This document shows, in pieces, positions 15,298-20,961 of a stretch of 20,961 bases of DNA (within the stretch, counting starts at the first letter, position 1; every line of letters begins with the position of its first letter). Source of the DNA: JANNRA01 sp031401035 (GTDB taxonomy: Bacteria; Desulfobacterota; Binatia; HRBIN30; CADEER01); NCBI GenBank assembly GCA_031401035.1, contig JANNRA010000049.1, positions 1 to 20,961 on the forward strand, written 5' to 3'. Made by a program: the position numbers and the translations under genes. A model generated the notes under the pieces. The model saw nothing but the letters and a program-made list of their open reading frames with translations. It made no database searches and was not told the origin of the DNA.

Positions 15298-15723
15298 TTA
15301 CTGCAGGAACGAACGCCGGCTCGCGCTGGGCAGCGGCTGGCGGCCGCCGAAACCGCCGTCGAGGGGGTGCCAGTGGGTGATTTCCTTCTCGCCGTACTGC
15401 CAGCAGAGCAGGCAGAGCTGGCCCTCGACATAGCTGGGGAAGTCGACCAGGCCGAGTTCGAGCCCTTTGAACTGGCCGCCCACCTCCTCGATCTCGGCGA
15501 TGCAGCGCTCCAGTTCCTCGACCAGCACCTGCAGCTCGGGACGCCGTTCAAGCAGCTGTCCGACCTCGATGTTGGCCATCGGTTCATCGGTCTCCCGCGC
15601 CATCGTCTCGATCGCCTGGTGCAGCTCGATGCCGCGCTTCTGCATACGCTCCATGATGAGCTCGAGGCGCGGGATCAGCCCGTTGGCTTCCTCGAGCGTG
15701 AAAAGGCGCGGCTCGGGGCTCAC
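15298..15723 (-). CDS. DUF2203 family protein
   Basis: A small, soluble, mostly helical protein of 141 residues from GTG 15723. It opens with RLFTLEEANGLIPRLELIM, continues with a long helical region, and ends with LGLVDFPSYVEGQLCLLCWQ, then KEITHWHPLDGGFGGRQPL. This order is the DUF2203 (COG4911-type) signature; no biochemical role is known. An upstream GTG at 15762 would add 13 residues, but about half of those codons end in A or T, unlike the rest of the gene, so the short form is preferred. It is the first gene of the nine-gene minus-strand run and is divergent from lon, with 90 bp between the two starts. A CATAAT hexamer on the minus strand near 15799-15804 could be its -10, overlapping the lon -10. 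Confidence 0.82.
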   Translation of the reverse strand: MSPEPRLFTLEEANGLIPRLELIMERMQKRGIELHQAIETMARETDEPMANIEVGQLLERRPELQVLVEELERCIAEIEEVGGQFKGLELGLVDFPSYVEGQLCLLCWQYGEKEITHWHPLDGGFGGRQPLPSASRRSFLQ

Positions 15724-15764
15724 GGGCAGAACATGGCAAGTCGGACCCGACGGAGCAACCACAC

Positions 15765-15786
15765 GTTGAGGTCACAGGTTGACGTC
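15765..15786. repeat. GTTGAnGTC direct repeat, possible operator
   Basis: GTTGAGGTC (15765-15773) and GTTGACGTC (15778-15786) match at 8 of 9 positions with a 13-bp period. The second copy contains the proposed lon -35 hexamer, so a bound protein could compete with RNA polymerase. No known regulator site is recognised. Confidence 0.35.
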
Positions 15787-15806
15787 GGGCGATGCCGGAT
15801 TATGTT
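15779..15806 (+). promoter_or_regulatory. candidate lon promoter, implying a nearly leaderless mRNA
   Basis: TTGACG (15779-15784), a 16-bp spacer, then TATGTT (15801-15806), inside an AT-rich patch rare in this DNA. Transcription would start around 15812-15814, essentially on the lon ATG at 15814. No Shine-Dalgarno precedes that ATG, which is consistent with leaderless translation. Confidence 0.45.
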
Positions 15807-15813
15807 CCGTCCC

Positions 15814-18243
15814 ATGCCTGACGATCCCACCGACAGCGAACACGAAGTCCAGGACATCAGCCCGACCAATCGCGTCTTCGGCTTCGACGAGGACCTCAGC
15901 GCCATCGCCGTCCCGTCCGAGCTGCCGGTGCTTCCCCTGCGTGGCGTCGTCGTCTTTCCGTCCGCCATCGTCCCGCTGCTGATCTCGCGCGACACGTCGC
16001 TGAAGGTCGTCGAGGCGGCGCTGGCGGGCGACCGCATGGTGGCGCTGGTGACCCAGAAGACGCCCGAGGACGAGGTGCCGTCGCCGGACGGGTTGTACAC
16101 CCGCGGCACCGGCGGCCGCATCCTCAAGATGCTCAAGTACCCGGATCAGAGTGTCCGCATCCTCGTGCAGGGCCTGCGCCGCATCGACCTGGCCCAGATC
16201 ACCCAGCGCGACCCCGTCCTGCGGGCGACGGTGCGCGAGGTGGTCGACGAACACGACCCGGCCGTCGACCTCGAGTCGGCGCAGACCGCCATGGTCGCCC
16301 AGTTCGGCAAGTTCGTCTCCATGATCCCCTACCTGCCCGACGAGCTGCAGGTGGTGGCGTTGAACATCAAGGATCCCGCCAAGGTGACCGACCTGATCGC
16401 CGCCAACCTCAACGTGGGGCTCGAAGAGAAGCAGGCGCTGCTCGACGAGCTGCATGTCGGCCGCCGCATCGAGCGCCTGACCACCATCCTCGGCCGCGAG
16501 ATCGAGCTGCTCGAACTCGGGCAGAAGATCCAGACGCAGGTCCAGGACGAGTTGAGCAAGACGCAGAAGGACTTCTACCTGCGCCAGCAGATGCGAGCCA
16601 TCCAGAAGGAGCTCGGCGAGGGCGACGCGCGCGACGGCACCATCGAGGAGCTGCGCCGCAAGCTCGACGAGGCGGCCCCGCCCGAGGCGGTGCTCAAGAC
16701 GGCCGAGAACGAGCTCGAGCGCCTGCGCGTCATCCCAGTCGAGTCGGCCGAGCACTCGGTCGTGCGCACCTACCTCGAGTGGATCGTCAACCTGCCGTGG
16801 TCGAAATCGTCGGTGGACAATCTCGACATCGTCCATGCCCGTCAGGTGCTCGACGACGACCACTACGACCTCGACAAGATCAAGGATCGGATCCTCGAGT
16901 TCCTCGCCGTGCGCAAGCTGAAGAACGACTCGAAGGGGCCGATCCTGTGCTTCGTCGGCCCGCCGGGCACCGGCAAGACCTCGCTCGGACGGTCGATCGC
17001 GCGCGCCCTCGGCCGCCGCTTCGTGCGCGTGTCGCTCGGCGGCATGCGCGACGAGGCAGAGATCCGCGGCCACCGCCGCACCTACGTCGGCGCCCTGCCC
17101 GGCCGCATCATCCAGGGCCTGCGCAGCGCCGGCACCAACAACCCGGTGGTCGTCTTCGACGAGATCGACAAGCTCGGCACCGACTTCCGTGGCGATCCCG
17201 CGTCGGCGATGCTCGAAGTGCTCGACCCGGAGCAGAACAGCACCTTCCAGGACCACTACCTCGATGTGCCGGTGGACCTCTCCAAGGTGATGTTCATCAC
17301 CACCGCCAACCTGCTCGATCCCATCCCGCCGCCGCTGCGCGATCGCATGGAGATCATCGAGCTGGCCGGCTACACGGCCGAGGACAAGCTGCACATCGCC
17401 CGTCGGCACCTGATTCCCAAGCAACTGGCCGAGAACGGCGTCACCGCCGAGCAGGTGACCTTCACCGACGCGGGCCTGCTGTTTCTCATCCATCGCTATA
17501 CGCGGGAGGCCGGCCTGCGGAACATCGAGCGCGAGATCGGCAGCATCTGCCGCAAGGTGGCGCGCGGCGTCACCGAGGGGCGCAGCGAGCCGATGGTGGC
17601 GACCGAGGAAACCATCCGCGCCCTGCTCGGTCCGGAGCGCTACTTCTCCGAGGTGGCCGAGCGCACCGACGAGCCCGGCGTGGCGGTGGGGCTGGTGTGG
17701 ACGCCGATGGGCGGCGACATCGTCTTCATCGAGGCCACCAAGATGGCCGGCAAGAAGGGCATTACGGTTACCGGCAACCTCGGCGACGTGATGAAGGAGT
17801 CCGCCCAGGCGGCCCTCAGTCACATCCGCTCCCGTGCCGCCCGGCTCGGCATCGCGCCGGATTTCTTCGAGAACATGGACATCCACATCCACGTCCCCGC
17901 CGGCGCGGTGCCGAAGGACGGCCCCTCGGCCGGCGTCACCATCGCCACCGCCCTGACTTCCCTGCTCACCGGCCGACCGGTGCGGCACGAAGTGGCGATG
18001 ACCGGCGAGATCACGCTGCGCGGCAAGGTGCTGCCGGTCGGCGGCATCAAGGACAAGGTGCTCGGCGCCCACCGCGCCGGCATCAAGACCATCATCCTAC
18101 CGCGGCGCAACGAAAAGGACCTCGAGGACGTCCCAGACGCCATCCGCCAGTCGATGCGCTTTGTCTTCGTCGACACCATCGAGCAGGTGCTCGAGACCGC
18201 CCTCGAGCCGCCAGCCGCGCCGTTGCGGGCCGCCTCGGCCTAG
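15814..18243 (+). CDS. lon: ATP-dependent endopeptidase Lon
   Basis: An 809-residue Lon of the bacterial LonA type, a cytoplasmic hexamer that unfolds and degrades misfolded and regulatory proteins. The N-terminal LON substrate-binding domain begins at ELPVLPLRGVVVFP and runs to about residue 225, followed by a coiled-coil region (for example QDELSKTQKDFYLRQQMRAI). The AAA+ module has Walker A GPPGTGKT (382-389) and Walker B FDEIDK (448-453). The C-terminal protease domain has the dyad Ser705 in PKDGPSAG and Lys748 in GGIKDK. All catalytic features are intact. I chose ATG 15814; ATG 15802 would add four residues but lies on the proposed -10. The frame is open far upstream, but that stretch is antisense to DUF2203. 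It is divergent from the Bat operon. Confidence 0.97.
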   Translation: MPDDPTDSEHEVQDISPTNRVFGFDEDLSAIAVPSELPVLPLRGVVVFPSAIVPLLISRDTSLKVVEAALAGDRMVALVTQKTPEDEVPSPDGLYTRGTGGRILKMLKYPDQSVRILVQGLRRIDLAQITQRDPVLRATVREVVDEHDPAVDLESAQTAMVAQFGKFVSMIPYLPDELQVVALNIKDPAKVTDLIAANLNVGLEEKQALLDELHVGRRIERLTTILGREIELLELGQKIQTQVQDELSKTQKDFYLRQQMRAIQKELGEGDARDGTIEELRRKLDEAAPPEAVLKTAENELERLRVIPVESAEHSVVRTYLEWIVNLPWSKSSVDNLDIVHARQVLDDDHYDLDKIKDRILEFLAVRKLKNDSKGPILCFVGPPGTGKTSLGRSIARALGRRFVRVSLGGMRDEAEIRGHRRTYVGALPGRIIQGLRSAGTNNPVVVFDEIDKLGTDFRGDPASAMLEVLDPEQNSTFQDHYLDVPVDLSKVMFITTANLLDPIPPPLRDRMEIIELAGYTAEDKLHIARRHLIPKQLAENGVTAEQVTFTDAGLLFLIHRYTREAGLRNIEREIGSICRKVARGVTEGRSEPMVATEETIRALLGPERYFSEVAERTDEPGVAVGLVWTPMGGDIVFIEATKMAGKKGITVTGNLGDVMKESAQAALSHIRSRAARLGIAPDFFENMDIHIHVPAGAVPKDGPSAGVTIATALTSLLTGRPVRHEVAMTGEITLRGKVLPVGGIKDKVLGAHRAGIKTIILPRRNEKDLEDVPDAIRQSMRFVFVDTIEQVLETALEPPAAPLRAASA

Positions 18244-18250
18244 GTCCGGC

Positions 18251-18265
18251 CGCAGGGGACCTGCG
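18251..18265 (+). terminator. hairpin after lon
   Basis: CGCAGG-GGA-CCTGCG gives a 6-bp stem and 3-nt loop 7 bp after the lon stop. An alternative pairing of AGGTCC (18242-18247) with GGACCT (18257-18262) overlaps it. No T-run follows, so termination is only possible, not shown. Confidence 0.3.
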
Positions 18266-18276
18266 CAAGGGTCAGC

Positions 18277-18304
18277 TTGACTCTGCAGCAGTTCTGCCTA
18301 GGGT
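18277..18304 (+). promoter_or_regulatory. candidate promoter for the small gene after lon
   Basis: TTGACT (18277-18282), a 16-bp spacer and TAGGGT (18299-18304). The spacing is identical to the candidate promoters before hsp20 and lon. It would give a leader of about 60 nt with the strong AGGAGG site near its end. Confidence 0.4.
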
Positions 18305-18370
18305 GGGGAGTTCGATCCGTTGGCGCGATGCAGGCGCCGGCGCGGGGCGCAGGCGCGCGAAGGAGGCACC

Positions 18371-18721
18371 ATGACCGTCACGCTTGAAGACGCGAGAACA
18401 CTGCTGACATCGATGGTTCGGACCATTGATCGCAGGGCCGATGTGGTCGTCGTCGCGCAGCCCGGTGGGGAAGCCGGGGTCACTGCGACGGTGACGTTGC
18501 GCAAGCACAAGGCCGTTCTCGCCATCCCGGCGGGCGACATCGAAGCCGCCAAGCAGTCGTCGATGCAGCGCGCCCAGCTGCGCACGACGGTCAAGCGCGC
18601 CATCGACCGCGCCGCCTTCACGGTGACGCCGATGGCGAGCACCAAGACGGCACGCGGCCCGGAGATCGACGGCGGCTTCTTCCGCGGCGGTCAGCAGGGC
18701 TTCCGCGGCGGGCGTCGCTGA
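18371..18721 (+). CDS. hypothetical small protein with Gly/Arg/Phe-rich tail
   Basis: I do not recognise this 116-residue protein. The ATG at 18371 follows AGGAGG (18361-18366) with a 4-nt gap, the strongest Shine-Dalgarno in the window, which fixes the start and suggests good expression. Residues 1-85 alternate helix-like and strand-like segments (LEDARTLLTSMVRTIDRRAD, then VTATVTLRKHKAVLAI, then AAKQSSMQRAQLRTTVKRAI). The last 15 or so residues read GGFFRGGQQGFRGGRR, a short RGG/FG-like basic tail of a kind often seen in RNA-binding proteins. There is no signal peptide, membrane segment or cysteine. It follows lon on the same strand after 127 bp with its own candidate promoter, and converges on the GFA gene 13 bp away. 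Nucleic-acid or ribosome association is only a suggestion. Confidence 0.8.
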   Translation: MTVTLEDARTLLTSMVRTIDRRADVVVVAQPGGEAGVTATVTLRKHKAVLAIPAGDIEAAKQSSMQRAQLRTTVKRAIDRAAFTVTPMASTKTARGPEIDGGFFRGGQQGFRGGRR

Positions 18722-18734
18722 GCCGGACCGGTCG

Positions 18735-19580
18735 TCAGGCGGGCGGATACCCGGCGTACTGCGGGGCGCCGTCGCGGATCTCCCACCAGGAGGCTTTCGC
18801 GGCGACGAAGATGTGCGCCTGCGGGCGCAGGCCCGGGTCGTCGTCGAGCGCGCCGGCCGGAATCACGACCAGACCGCGGGCCGGATCGATGCGCGGCATC
18901 GGCGCGCCGCAGACCCGGCAGAAGACCTGCGTGAAGCGCTCGGCCTGCGGGATCTTGTAGGATGTCAGCAGGTCTTCGCCGCGCGTGAAGCGCGCGCCGG
19001 CGGCGGGACCGAACAGGTTTGACGCGTGCGCCGCCGCGCGCGCCTTGCGACAACGCCGGCAGTGGCAGTTCCAGAGGCGCAGCGGCGGCGCGCTCAGTTC
19101 GAAGGCCACGCCGCCGCACAGGCAACTGGCGCGCAACGCCTCGCCCCGCGGCGGCAGCGGCGCCGCGGCATCGAGCACCGGGGCATCGACCCTCGGCGGA
19201 TAGGCCTCGTGGCGCGGCAGATCGTCGGCGATCTCGACCCACGCGGCCTTCGAGCCGACGAAGATGTGGGCGCGCGGCGCCGGCCCCGGCTCGTCGTCGA
19301 ACGGGCCCACCGGGGAGAAGACCACGCCCTTGAACGGCGCCGCCGGGACGACCGTCCCACAGTGACGGCAGAAGGCGCGCCAGAAACCCGGCGACGACTC
19401 GATACTCGTCACCGCCGCGCCGCCCGCCAGGCGGATGCGCTCGGCCGGCACGCCGACATACGTGGCGAAGCCGACGCCGTGCGCCTTCCGACAGCGCGAG
19501 CAATGGCAGTGTGACAACAGGGCGAACGGGCCGTCGAGTTCCCAGCGCGCCGCACCGCAGAGACAGCTGGCGCGAACCAT
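18735..19580 (-). CDS. tandem GFA-domain (CENP-V/GFA) zinc protein
   Basis: A 281-residue protein made of two complete GFA domains, each about 130 residues. Domain 1 (1-128) has Cys6, Cys8, Cys25, Cys27, Cys30, Cys71 and Cys74. Domain 2 (148-281) repeats the pattern with Cys153, Cys155, Cys172, Cys174, Cys177, Cys221 and Cys224. The order CxC, CxCxxC, CxxC is the zinc-binding signature of the family. Both end with a similar segment (RAHIFVGSKAAWVEI versus QAHIFVAAKASWWEI). Most family members have a single domain, so this is an internal duplication; despite the name, most GFA proteins have no proven formaldehyde-related role. The ATG at 19580 shares one base with the stop of the upstream serine hydrolase (TGATG), so the two are coupled. 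The frame is open further upstream, but that is the wrong frame of the hydrolase. Confidence 0.92.
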   Translation of the reverse strand: MVRASCLCGAARWELDGPFALLSHCHCSRCRKAHGVGFATYVGVPAERIRLAGGAAVTSIESSPGFWRAFCRHCGTVVPAAPFKGVVFSPVGPFDDEPGPAPRAHIFVGSKAAWVEIADDLPRHEAYPPRVDAPVLDAAAPLPPRGEALRASCLCGGVAFELSAPPLRLWNCHCRRCRKARAAAHASNLFGPAAGARFTRGEDLLTSYKIPQAERFTQVFCRVCGAPMPRIDPARGLVVIPAGALDDDPGLRPQAHIFVAAKASWWEIRDGAPQYAGYPPA

Positions 19581-20794
19581 CACTTGCCCTGGCCGCGGCG
19601 CGGATCGCCGGAGAAGTACGGCGCGCGCCTGGTCGGCGGCACGGTCGGCAGCGGCGGCGCCGCGGCCGCCAGGTAGGCGCGATAGAGCGCCGGTGCCAGC
19701 GCCCGCAGCGCGTCGTCGGCGCGCTGCCCACCGACGTTGGTGAGCAGCACCAGCGCCACGTCTTGCGCCGGCTCCACCCAGATGTGGGCGAGGTTCTTGC
19801 CGTTCGATCCAGCGTGCTGCAGCATGCGCGTCGGCGCCCAGTCGACCGTGAGAGTGCCCCAGCCCAGTGCGTAGCCGGTCCCGGACGGCGTCCCGGGCGC
19901 AGCGTCCGGCCGCGGCGGCATCGCGATCACCTGCGTGTGCAGCCGGCGCAGCGTCTCCGGCGTCACCAGCGCTGGTCCGCGGCGCCCCTCGCCGGCGTTC
20001 CAGGCCGCCCAACGCGCGAAGTCGAGCACCGACATGTGGGCAATACCGGCCGGGCCGATGATCGGCGGATTGTCGCCGTTCGGACCGGACAGAAAGGCGG
20101 TGGCCACGCCGTCCACGACAGTGTGCCCGAGCGGCGCGTCGACACGGCCGAGCGAGGCCTGGTTGCCGAGCCCGGCGGTGGTCAACTGCAGGGGCGCGAA
20201 GACGCGCGCCGTGATCAGCTCATCCCAGGTCGAACCGCTGACGCGCTCGATCATCGCTGCCGCGATGACGTAGTTCATGTTCGCGTAGGCGAAGGCACTG
20301 CCCGGCGCGGTGGCCAGCGGCTGCGTGCGCCACTCGCGCACCAGCCAGGCGCGCAGCACGTCGAGGTTCCCCTCCTCCTGCAGCGAGCGTTCGAGCAGGT
20401 CGGTGAATGCGGCGTTGTCGGCGGCGACGCCGCTGGTATGCGAGAGGAGCTGGGTCAGCGTCACCGTGCGCAGCCCACCGTCCATGGCGGGCGCCAGCTC
20501 CGGGAACACCTCGCCGATGCTGGTGTCCCAGCGCAGCTTCCCTTCCTCGACCAGCATCGCGGCCAGCAGCGCCGTCATCGCCTTGGTGTCGGAGCCGAGG
20601 TGGAAACGATCGTCGAGCCGCACCGGCCTGCGGGTGCCTACGCGCCGCGTGCCGACCGCGCCGGCGGCGATCACCTCGCCGTCGCGCACCACCGCCGCGG
20701 CCAGCGCCGGCAGGCCGTAGCGCGCCAGATAGGGCTCCAGGGTCGCGTCGAGCGACACGGGGGCCGCGTGCGCCGCGGCGGTGACGAAGACCAC
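19580..20794 (-). CDS. class C beta-lactamase-like serine hydrolase
   Basis: A protein of about 404 residues with the penicillin-binding-protein/class C beta-lactamase fold. Numbering from GTG 20794, it has S68-D-T-K71 (nucleophile and general base), Y170-A-N172 and H327-A-G. HTSG, LGWGTLTVDW and HIWVEP are typical of the wider EstB/D-aminopeptidase-like group, so it may be an esterase or peptidase rather than an antibiotic resistance enzyme. An AHA-AP-like cleavage site sits at the N-terminus, and the open frame continues upstream as QRRSRAALHIAVVFVTAAAH, a convincing signal peptide. The only ATG/GTG-type start in that stretch is GTG 20794, which would remove the basic region. The true start may be a rarer codon upstream, or the gene may have lost it. 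No Shine-Dalgarno is seen. It is coupled to the GFA gene. Confidence 0.85.
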   Translation of the reverse strand: MVFVTAAAHAAPVSLDATLEPYLARYGLPALAAAVVRDGEVIAAGAVGTRRVGTRRPVRLDDRFHLGSDTKAMTALLAAMLVEEGKLRWDTSIGEVFPELAPAMDGGLRTVTLTQLLSHTSGVAADNAAFTDLLERSLQEEGNLDVLRAWLVREWRTQPLATAPGSAFAYANMNYVIAAAMIERVSGSTWDELITARVFAPLQLTTAGLGNQASLGRVDAPLGHTVVDGVATAFLSGPNGDNPPIIGPAGIAHMSVLDFARWAAWNAGEGRRGPALVTPETLRRLHTQVIAMPPRPDAAPGTPSGTGYALGWGTLTVDWAPTRMLQHAGSNGKNLAHIWVEPAQDVALVLLTNVGGQRADDALRALAPALYRAYLAAAAPPLPTVPPTRRAPYFSGDPRRGQGK

Positions 20795-20961
20795 CGCGAT
20801 GTGGAGTGCGGCGCGTGAGCGCCGCTGGGCCGCTGCGCCGCGAGAGCGGCGCTGTCGCGCCGCGACGGCCCAGCGGCGATCAAGCGCCGCAGTCCACCTC
20901 GCGGTGGTCGGCGTCTCCGCCGGGGCGCACGCGGCCCCCGTGTCGCTCGAGGCGGCCGTGG
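20737..20961. repeat. large imperfect inverted repeat centred near 20849
   Basis: The sequence from 20737 to 20848 matches the reverse complement of 20850 to 20961, with roughly 85% identity by hand alignment and no gaps. Near the centre are perfect 13-bp arms CGCCGCTGGGCCG (20820-20832) and CGGCCCAGCGGCG (20866-20878). The right arm reaches the window edge, so the repeat may be longer. The two halves encode, head to head, matching signal-peptide regions on opposite strands, and the differences between them are mostly conservative in protein terms. Confidence 0.85.
20799..20961 (+). CDS. start of a divergent paralogue of the serine hydrolase, cut by window edge
   Basis: From ATG 20799 the plus strand reads 54 residues to the edge. 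The part from about residue 25 is QRRSSAAVHLAVVGVSAGAH followed by AAPVSLEAAV. It aligns without gaps to the minus-strand gene's QRRSRAALHIAVVFVTAAAH plus AAPVSLDATL. The changes are conservative (L/V, I/L, T/S, D/E), as expected for selected coding sequence rather than a copied artefact. This looks like a basic region, hydrophobic core and AHA-AP cleavage site of an exported protein. The ATG lies inside the opposite gene, with no clear Shine-Dalgarno; a GTG at 20904, mirror of GTG 20794, is the alternative. Whether a complete enzyme follows cannot be seen. Confidence 0.55.
   Translation, partial: MWSAARERRWAAAPRERRCRAATAQRRSSAAVHLAVVGVSAGAHAAPVSLEAAV

Noticed and set aside
15262..15813. N-terminal extension of Lon by 184 codons
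   Set aside because: The extension is antisense to the DUF2203 gene and unrelated to Lon; the LON domain begins soon after 15814.
15772..18072. 766-codon open frame on the minus strand
   Set aside because: Antisense to lon; rich in His, Asp, Val and Leu with no recognisable domain.
18726..18733. GACCGGTC palindrome between convergent genes as a terminator
   Set aside because: Eight bp with no loop and no T-tract; expected by chance in such GC-rich DNA.
19581..20012. N-terminal extension of the GFA protein
   Set aside because: Alternative frame of the serine hydrolase; the first GFA domain begins immediately after ATG 19580.
19580..20794. Antibiotic resistance beta-lactamase
   Set aside because: The SxxK, YxN and HxG motifs are shared by many esterases and peptidases; nothing in the context (mobile element, AmpR-type regulator) indicates resistance.

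Overview
This window comes from a GC-rich bacterial chromosome. Coding codons end overwhelmingly in G or C, and this produces long spurious antisense ORFs. Gene content is Gram-negative-like: a homodimeric-type pyruvate dehydrogenase E1, Lon, Hsp20, a Bat/MoxR/VWA operon and GFA-family proteins. A deltaproteobacterial-type or Binatota-like lineage is a guess; no rRNA or phylogenetic marker settles it. No tRNA, rRNA, CRISPR array, prophage or insertion sequence was seen, and no gap between genes exceeds about 200 bp.

Layout. (1) 1-1572, minus: a two-gene unit, an alpha/beta hydrolase coupled by a GTGA overlap to a P1-family (DmpA-like) peptidase that runs off the left edge. (2) 1703-5532, plus: Hsp20, then a 76-bp palindrome built of CGGAG repeats, then AceE, then a GNAT acetyltransferase. 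(3) 5533-5727: a 195-bp convergent intergenic region with a strong 17-bp-arm hairpin and an imperfect duplication of the 3' end of the next gene. (4) 5728-15723, minus: a compact nine-gene run. In transcription order it is DUF2203, DUF4149 membrane protein, HAD hydrolase, MoxR AAA+ ATPase, DUF58, BatD-like/DUF4381-like membrane protein, BatA, a BatB-BatC fusion and a BatD-BatE fusion. (5) 15814-18243, plus: Lon, divergent from that operon, followed by a small unknown protein with a glycine/arginine/phenylalanine-rich tail. (6) 18735-20794, minus: a class C beta-lactamase-like serine hydrolase coupled to a tandem-domain GFA protein. (7) 20737-20961: a large imperfect inverted repeat. Its right half encodes, on the plus strand, the signal-peptide region of a diverged paralogue of that serine hydrolase.

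How the genes may work together. In MoxR/Bat systems a MoxR ATPase acts with VWA (MIDAS) proteins at the membrane, probably as a chaperone-like or maturation machine. Here three proteins carry DxSxS motifs (DUF58, BatA, BatB), two membrane-anchored proteins have BatD-like periplasmic domains, and TPR and SH3-like modules are fused onto BatB and BatD. Hsp20 and Lon add general protein quality control nearby. The most unusual signals are the head-to-head paralogue inverted repeat at the right edge, the Bat fusions with a retained internal signal sequence, and the structured intergenic DNA at 2077-2152 and 5584-5759.
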